64,000 nucleotides of DNA, taken from contig NZ_BNBM01000001.1 of assembly GCF_014655715.1 (NCBI RefSeq), positions 1,118,742-1,182,741 on the forward strand, in the 5' to 3' direction. Under the pieces are notes generated by a model. That model did no database searches, was not told the origin of the DNA, and saw only the letters and a list, made by a program, of their open reading frames with translations. The position numbers and the translations under genes were made by a program. This DNA is from Streptomyces lanatus (GTDB lineage: Bacteria; Actinomycetota; Actinomycetes; Streptomycetales; Streptomycetaceae). Below are positions 59,176 to 64,000 of the stretch, in pieces. Positions within the stretch are counted from its first letter, which is position 1. Each line of letters opens with the position of its first letter.

Positions 59176-60195
59176 TCAGGGGGTTTCGGTCTTCACCGTC
59201 GACCAGTCGAAGGGGACCGAGTCGAATACATCCAGTTCCTGGCACAACTGCCGCAATCCGCTGAAGTCCTGAAGGAGCCGCCCGCTGCCGGAGGTGTTCT
59301 TGATGTCGCGCAGCATCTCCGCGCCTCCCTCCACTTCGAGCAATTCCATGATCCGCGCCCAGGTCGTGAAGTCATGGGCGGCGAACGCCTCCATCCCGTC
59401 GGCCAGTTCGGTCAGGAAGCAGCCGCGCTGTTCTGCGGTGAATCGCTTCCATGCTTCTTGGACGACGGTGTTGGCGATCGAGGCGTGACAGTATTCGTCG
59501 CGGTTGTGCAGGACGGCCGTCATGCGGTTGACGGGCTGGATCTCGTGGTCCTCCGCGATGAGGTCCAGATGGGCGTTGATGGAGATTTCCGCGACCGTGG
59601 TGAAGGCGAGTGAGACCAGCGCCTGCTGCTCAGGGGTTTCGGCGGCGGCGAGCCGGTGCGTATGCCGGCGTGTCTTGTAGCCGCGGGGAAGCGCGGTCTC
59701 GGGCATACGCCAGCCGCGTTGCCGACGCGTCACCGCGCTGGCGTTCAGATGCATCAGCGTGTGGTACTGCTCGTCGACCATGGCCTGTGTGACCGCGATG
59801 GTCATGGAATCGCCCAGCCCTGTACCGAAGGCGTCCTTGGCGATCAGACTGAACCCCGGGTTGACCACGAACTGCTCGATGTCCATGACGTTCTTGTTGA
59901 ACGCCACCCAGCCCCACGCGAGAAGCCTGGCCTTGATTTCGTCGTCGAGACCGAGATAGGTGGGGTGATTCCGGAAAGGCAGCAGGGCCACTGGAAAGTC
60001 CGGCCTGTCCCGCTCGAACACGTCGTCCAGGGTCTCCTCCCGCCGCTTCACCGTGGCGCGCCGGTACCAGTTGTCGGCGAGCCTGCTGATGACGGCGTTC
60101 TCCACCGGGTCATTCGGATCGTGTTCCGGGAGCGACCGCAGCCGTTCCGCCACGGGCAATGCCCCGAACTCCCCTTCATCGAGCATCTCGTCCAT
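59176..60195 (-). CDS. AurF-type diiron N-oxygenase
   Basis: A 339-residue non-haem diiron arylamine oxygenase. The metal ligands appear in order as Glu in FNKNVMDIEQFV, Glu/His in MVDEQYHTLMHL, Glu in TTVAEISINAHL, and His/Glu/His in LHNRDEYCHASIA. The relative AurF from aureothin biosynthesis takes 4-aminobenzoate to 4-nitrobenzoate through a hydroxylamine. Here the neighbouring O-acetyltransferase and P450 suggest that oxidation stops at the hydroxylamine. The start at 60195 overlaps the NAT stop by 20 bases. Which aniline is oxidised (PABA or its prenylated form) is not known. Confidence 0.9.
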   Translation of the reverse strand: MDEMLDEGEFGALPVAERLRSLPEHDPNDPVENAVISRLADNWYRRATVKRREETLDDVFERDRPDFPVALLPFRNHPTYLGLDDEIKARLLAWGWVAFNKNVMDIEQFVVNPGFSLIAKDAFGTGLGDSMTIAVTQAMVDEQYHTLMHLNASAVTRRQRGWRMPETALPRGYKTRRHTHRLAAAETPEQQALVSLAFTTVAEISINAHLDLIAEDHEIQPVNRMTAVLHNRDEYCHASIANTVVQEAWKRFTAEQRGCFLTELADGMEAFAAHDFTTWARIMELLEVEGGAEMLRDIKNTSGSGRLLQDFSGLRQLCQELDVFDSVPFDWSTVKTETP

Positions 60196-60991
60196 AGTGA
60201 TCCTTATGGTCCAAGGTGATCCCGAAGATCTTCCCGGGAGCGGAAAGTGCCTCGTCGTCGTCGAGTTCCCGGAAGGTCGCCGGCTCTCCGGGCCGTATTT
60301 CCGTGAGGGTGTTGCCGATGAGGACGTGCCGCACCTTCGGCTGAGTGCGCTGGAGGATCACCCGGTGGTTGAACGGTGAGCGAGGGTGGGTCAGGCAGTA
60401 GTGGTTCAGGACCTCGAAGTCCGCCGGATAGCGCGCGTCGGTGGTGAATCCGTAGAGTTCCGCCGGTCCCTCGGCCCGCAGGAATCGCAGTACGTATTCG
60501 CCGTGCGGTTCCCGCACCACATCGAAAGGCCAATCGCCGTCCAGCCGGGCGCCCTCGGCGAGGCGGATCGGCTCATGCAGCCCGTATCCGCCGAAACTCA
60601 CGTCGAAGAGCCACCGTTCGTCGTCCAGCGTGACGCACAGGGCGATATGGACGGCGGGACCCAACTTGTTTCCGGTGCGGATCCGGGAGCGGGCCGCGAA
60701 CGCCGAGAAGGTGAACCCGATCCGGTCCAGCACGGCCGCCATCAGGACGACCTGTTCCAGACACAGGCCGCCACGGCCACGTCGAACGATCTTCTCCTGG
60801 ACGCTGTCCAGGTCCAACGGCACCGCCCGCCCGAGCACCGCGTCGATGTTCTCGAAGGCGATCGCCTCGACATGAGCGGCATGCAGGCCCCGTAGCGTGC
60901 CGAGATCCGGAGCCACTTCGGCCTCGTATCCCACACGGGAGAGATAGGCGTCCAGGTCTACATCGGCGCCCTGCCATATCGAATCTGTCAT
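60176..60991 (-). CDS. Arylamine N-acetyltransferase (NAT) family protein
   Basis: A 271-residue NAT-fold enzyme with its catalytic triad intact: Cys in RGRGGLCLEQ (motif RGGxC), His in GPAVHIALCV and Asp in RWLFDVSFGGYG. NATs transfer the acetyl group of acetyl-CoA to arylamines or N-arylhydroxylamines. In benzastatin biosynthesis the equivalent enzyme O-acetylates a hydroxylamine, turning it into a leaving group. The ATG at 60991 follows the prenyltransferase stop by 35 bases. This fits the preceding N-oxygenase, whose start it overlaps. Confidence 0.92.
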   Translation of the reverse strand: MTDSIWQGADVDLDAYLSRVGYEAEVAPDLGTLRGLHAAHVEAIAFENIDAVLGRAVPLDLDSVQEKIVRRGRGGLCLEQVVLMAAVLDRIGFTFSAFAARSRIRTGNKLGPAVHIALCVTLDDERWLFDVSFGGYGLHEPIRLAEGARLDGDWPFDVVREPHGEYVLRFLRAEGPAELYGFTTDARYPADFEVLNHYCLTHPRSPFNHRVILQRTQPKVRHVLIGNTLTEIRPGEPATFRELDDDEALSAPGKIFGITLDHKDHYGRDAR

Positions 60992-61026
60992 TGTATCCCA
61001 TCCTTCGATCCGCGGATTCAGCTCTG

Positions 61027-61965
61027 TCAGGTGAACTGTCCGGCGATCGTCGCCGCGAGAATGATCCAGCCGAAGTAGCGGTTGGTGACGAAGGTGTCCC
61101 AGCAGGATTGCGGATCGTCCAGGTTCACTCGTACGACCTGATAGGACAGCAGCGCCCCCGCACCCACGACGAGCGGGTAGAAGGCCCAGCCCGTCTCCGC
61201 CTCGATACCGGCCCACAAAGCGCCGGCGACGCTCAGCACGATGAAGACGGTCAGCCATGCCTTGCTGGATTCGCCGAACATCAGAGCAGAGGACTTGACG
61301 CCGATGCTCCGGTCGTACTCCTTGTCCTGGTGGGAGTAGACGGTGTCGTGGAAAAGGGTCCAGAAGAAAGCGCAGGCGTAAAGGCCGTACACGGTAGGCG
61401 GATAGTCCACGCTCCCGGTCACCGCCGTCCAGCCCGCCATCGGATAGACGCTGATCACCAACGCCAGCCATGCCGTGGGCCACGGAGATATGCGCTTCAT
61501 GTAGGGGTACGCGACAAGGAACGGATACGAGGCGCCCACGACCAGCGCCGTTTCCGTGTTGATCAGCGCCAGGATCGCAAGAGAAGCCACAGCCTGTGCG
61601 GCGCCGAACAGCAGAGCCTTTCCGACACTGATCGTGCCGGCGGCGACGGGACGCGACGCCGTGCGGGCGACCTGGGCGTCGATGTCCTTGTCGACGACGT
61701 CGTTGACCGCGCAGCTCGCTCCCCGTACCAGTACGGCCGCGAGGGCGAGCCATACCACCGCCAGCAGATCCGGGCGTTGCTCGGTGGCGAGGGTGAGACT
61801 CCACAATCCTGGAAGGAGGTAGAGCACGACGCCTGTGGGCGCGTGGAGCCGCATCAATATGAGATAGGAGCGAATCGAATCCGGGCTCTTCTTGACCATG
61901 TGCGCGGATATCCGCTGCAGCATGGGGGAATTGTCGCGGCTCACCGCCGCCGGGGTGCTGCTCAC
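61027..61965 (-). CDS. UbiA-family aromatic prenyltransferase
   Basis: A 312-residue integral membrane prenyltransferase with about eight to nine hydrophobic segments. The first Mg-diphosphate motif is NDVVDKDIDAQVARTASRP and the second is HQDKEYDRSIGVKSSA, as in 4-hydroxybenzoate prenyltransferases. It would attach the (methyl)geranyl chain to 4-aminobenzoate ortho to the amine. The start is GTG at 61965 overlapping the P450 stop, or the preceding GTG at 61968. The acceptor is inferred from the PABA genes next to it. Confidence 0.92.
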   Translation of the reverse strand: MSSTPAAVSRDNSPMLQRISAHMVKKSPDSIRSYLILMRLHAPTGVVLYLLPGLWSLTLATEQRPDLLAVVWLALAAVLVRGASCAVNDVVDKDIDAQVARTASRPVAAGTISVGKALLFGAAQAVASLAILALINTETALVVGASYPFLVAYPYMKRISPWPTAWLALVISVYPMAGWTAVTGSVDYPPTVYGLYACAFFWTLFHDTVYSHQDKEYDRSIGVKSSALMFGESSKAWLTVFIVLSVAGALWAGIEAETGWAFYPLVVGAGALLSYQVVRVNLDDPQSCWDTFVTNRYFGWIILAATIAGQFT

Positions 61966-63131
61966 CACGTCACCGGAAGTTCGACCAGGCCGCCGAGCAA
62001 CGTGTCGTGACGCAGTTTCAGTTCCGCCACGTCGACGGCGAGCCGCATGGTCGGGAAGCGTGCGACGAGTCGGGCGAGCGCCACCTGGAGCTGCATCCGG
62101 GCCAGCGGGGCGCCGACACAGTAGTGCGTGCCATGGCCGAAGGTGAGGCTGCCCGCGGTTTCGCGGGTGACATCGACCCGCTCGGGGTCGGTGAACACCG
62201 TCTGGTCGTGGTTGGCCGCGATGATGTTCAGCAGCACGAGTTCGCCGGTCCGGATGGTGGTTCCGTCGATCTCCAGGTCCGTCAGCGCATAGCGGGGCAT
62301 TCCGCCGTTGTGCGGGTTCGGCATCGACCGACGGAGGATTTCCTCCACCGCGCCCGGGACGAGGCCCGGGTCATCCAGCAAAGCCTGCCGTTGCTCGGGG
62401 TTGGTCAGCAGCAGCAACGCTCCCGTGCCGATGCGGGCCACCGTGGTCTCGTATCCGCCGAACAGCAACAACGCGGTCAGGCCCACGACTTCCGTGTCGC
62501 TGATGCCCTCGGTCGCGCACAGCCTGGAGATCGCGTCGTCGCCGGGGTTCTGCCGCTTGTGCGCGATGAGTTTCTGGCAGTAGCCGAACAGCTCGGCCAT
62601 GCCTTGCTTGGATCGGATCCGGTCCCCCACATTGGCGGCGTCCTGGGTCCAGCTGCCGAACCGGTCCTTGTCCTCGTGGGGCACGCCGAGCCATTCGCAC
62701 ATCACCAGAATCGGCAGCGGTAATGCCAGTGCCTGGCGCAGATCCACCGGCGGCGCCTGCCCGGCCAACTCGTCGAGCAGCCGCTCGGTGAGTGTCTCGA
62801 CGTGGGAGCGCAGCGCCCGCATGCGCTCGGGTGCGAAGTGCGGCTCCAGCAGCGCACGCAGCCGGGCGTGGTCGGTGGCGAAGCCGCCCAGCAGGCTGTC
62901 GAGCAGCGCGGCCCCGCTGTCTCGGGCCGCGCCCGGGTCGGGATTGGAGCGGCTGAGCCGGTCGTCGTCCAACAACCGCTGTACCTCGGCATGGCCGGTG
63001 ACCAGCCATGCCTCGTCCCCCTCGGGGGTACGAACGCGATGGACCGTGCCCTCGGACTGGAGCGTGCGCAGCAGTGGCGCGACATGCAACAGGTGCGTCT
63101 GCTCGAAGGGCAATTGAGCTGGTGCGTTCAC
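61962..63131 (-). CDS. Cytochrome P450, candidate nitrene-type cyclase
   Basis: A 389-residue bacterial P450 (class I, soluble). The I-helix reads LLLFGGYETTVARI with the acid-alcohol pair, the ExxR motif is VEEILRRSMP, and the haem-ligand cysteine is in FGHGTHYCVGAPLAR. In benzastatin biosynthesis the corresponding P450 uses an N-acetoxy arylamine, not O2, to make an iron-nitrenoid that cyclises onto the prenyl alkene. The GTG at 63131 has GGAGG six bases upstream; a longer frame from 63179 lacks one. It is separated by 84 bases from the methyltransferase gene and precedes the prenyltransferase. Confidence 0.92.
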   Translation of the reverse strand: MNAPAQLPFEQTHLLHVAPLLRTLQSEGTVHRVRTPEGDEAWLVTGHAEVQRLLDDDRLSRSNPDPGAARDSGAALLDSLLGGFATDHARLRALLEPHFAPERMRALRSHVETLTERLLDELAGQAPPVDLRQALALPLPILVMCEWLGVPHEDKDRFGSWTQDAANVGDRIRSKQGMAELFGYCQKLIAHKRQNPGDDAISRLCATEGISDTEVVGLTALLLFGGYETTVARIGTGALLLLTNPEQRQALLDDPGLVPGAVEEILRRSMPNPHNGGMPRYALTDLEIDGTTIRTGELVLLNIIAANHDQTVFTDPERVDVTRETAGSLTFGHGTHYCVGAPLARMQLQVALARLVARFPTMRLAVDVAELKLRHDTLLGGLVELPVTW

Positions 63132-63215
63132 TGACAACCTCCACATCGTTGTGACCCGGCCCTGGCGGGCGGGCGCCACTCGGGCGAGGGCACCCGCCGT
63201 GCGCGATGAGGGCGA

Positions 63216-64000
63216 CTACGCCGGCGGCGTGTACTCGGCGACCACGACTATGTAGTTGAGTTCGTTGCTCCGGTGCGCGTCGAGGAACGGCTGCTCCACA
63301 CCGGTGGCCAGGCCCCAGTGGGATCGCAGCTCCCAGTGGGGGATGGCCTCCTGGGTCAGGTCCCAGACCTGCGAGGGCACGAGGTGGTTGTCGGCGAGCG
63401 CCTTGAAGTAGTCGCTGCGGTTGTTGATGTGGCAGTCGTAGTGGTCGTCGATGGCCTTCACCGCCTCGCTGGTGGTCGACACGGCGTCGTTGGCGCACCA
63501 GGTGACGCAGACGTAGCGGCCTCCCGGGCGCAGCACCCGGGCGAACTCCGCGAAGGCCTCCGCGGGGTCGACGTACATGGTGGTCTCGTTGGTGTACACG
63601 GCGTCGAACGAGTCGGCGGGCAGACCGGTGTCGCACATGTTGGCGTACTTGAAGGACACCTTGTCGTCGCAGCCGTGCTTCTCCTTGGCGAGGCGCTCGG
63701 CGAACTCGATGTGGTGGGCGCAGAAGTTGACCCCGACCACCTCGCACCCGAACCGCCGGTTGACGAGGAAGGCCGTGCCGCCGCGGCCCGATCCGCCGTC
63801 CATCACCCTCGCGTCGGGCGAGAGCGGGGCCAGCCCGTGCAGTACCAGCTCGACCTGCTCGTTCTCCATGCGGGTCATCTCCGCGAGGATCGCCGCGTCC
63901 CGCTCGGGCCGGGGAACCTCCAGCACGGACTTGTCGTAGGGACCGACGGCGTAGTGGTGGTGGTACAGCCCGTCCTCCTCGCCCAGCAGCAGGTTGATCG
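63216..64000 (-). CDS. Geranyl-diphosphate C-methyltransferase family protein, 5' end cut by window edge
   Basis: An SAM-dependent methyltransferase of the geranyl-diphosphate C-methyltransferase group. The frame continues beyond base 64000 with INLLLGEEDGLYHHHYAVG, which matches the N-terminal signature of GPP 2-methyltransferase; a GTG at 63926 is therefore not the start. The SAM loop is VMDGGSGRGGTAFLV, followed by ANMCDTGLPADSFDAVYTN and PHWELRSHWGLATGVEQ. It would methylate the GPP chain (C2 or, as in benzastatins, C6) before prenyl transfer. No terpene cyclase is adjacent, so the methylated GPP likely goes to the UbiA enzyme. Confidence 0.9.
   Translation of the reverse strand, partial: INLLLGEEDGLYHHHYAVGPYDKSVLEVPRPERDAAILAEMTRMENEQVELVLHGLAPLSPDARVMDGGSGRGGTAFLVNRRFGCEVVGVNFCAHHIEFAERLAKEKHGCDDKVSFKYANMCDTGLPADSFDAVYTNETTMYVDPAEAFAEFARVLRPGGRYVCVTWCANDAVSTTSEAVKAIDDHYDCHINNRSDYFKALADNHLVPSQVWDLTQEAIPHWELRSHWGLATGVEQPFLDAHRSNELNYIVVVAEYTPPA

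Noticed and set aside
61962..64000. 2-methylisoborneol cluster
   Set aside because: A GPP methyltransferase is present but no adjacent MIB-type cyclase; the downstream genes form an aryl-prenyl pathway.

Overview
The window is a chromosomal segment of a Streptomyces or very close relative. The DNA is very GC-rich with strong third-position GC bias, GTG and TTG starts are common, operons are tightly overlapped, and the gene order from the fatty-oxidation genes through dxs, xylFGH, rok7B7, ngcEFG, acnA and an HTH-MurA fusion matches, as I recall it, the S. coelicolor SCO5998-SCO6027 neighbourhood. 

Left third (1-19.6 kb, conserved core). A thiolase/multifunctional beta-oxidation pair (fadA partial at the window edge, fadB) is followed by two unrecognised genes, a beta-hydroxyacid-dehydrogenase-like protein, a NYN/PIN-like protein, an amino-acid permease and the housekeeping dxs. 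A xylose-type ABC transporter (xylFGH) sits next to the ROK regulator rok7B7. The N-acetylglucosamine/chitobiose-type transporter ngcEFG follows, with a dre-like DasR site upstream. A TnpB-only IS200/IS605-type element is inserted between ngcF and ngcG in the opposite orientation.

Middle (19.6-42.9 kb, polysaccharide utilisation). Two secreted GH92 alpha-mannosidases share a perfect palindromic operator (GACAACGTTGTC). Between them lie a GH67 alpha-glucuronidase, an LplABC-type oligosaccharide importer coupled to a YesL-like protein, a GH42 beta-galactosidase and a DinB protein, and a CE7 esterase. A cellulose-type AA10 lytic polysaccharide monooxygenase with CBM2 follows, with a perfect CebR box upstream. 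Two GNAT acetyltransferases, a VOC protein, a GntR regulator and its coupled MFS exporter come next.

42.9-50.7 kb (core again). An orphan sensor kinase, aconitase acnA, argininosuccinate synthase argG behind ARG boxes, and an XRE-HTH/MurA fusion.

Right end (50.76 kb to the window edge): a biosynthetic gene cluster, all on the minus strand and mostly translationally coupled, running off the window. It encodes every step to a 4-aminobenzoate (PABA) head group (class II DAHP synthase, PabA-PabB fusion, PabC-type lyase), a duplicate set of MEP-pathway enzymes (Dxs, IspG, IspH), a geranyl-diphosphate C-methyltransferase, a UbiA aryl prenyltransferase, an AurF-type diiron N-oxygenase, an arylamine N-acetyltransferase and a P450. 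This combination fits benzastatin-type alkaloids: methylgeranylated PABA that is N-hydroxylated, O-acetylated and cyclised by the P450. A 36-codon ORF overlapping both ispG and ispH by four bases lies inside the operon and is unexplained. No tRNA, rRNA or CRISPR array was seen.
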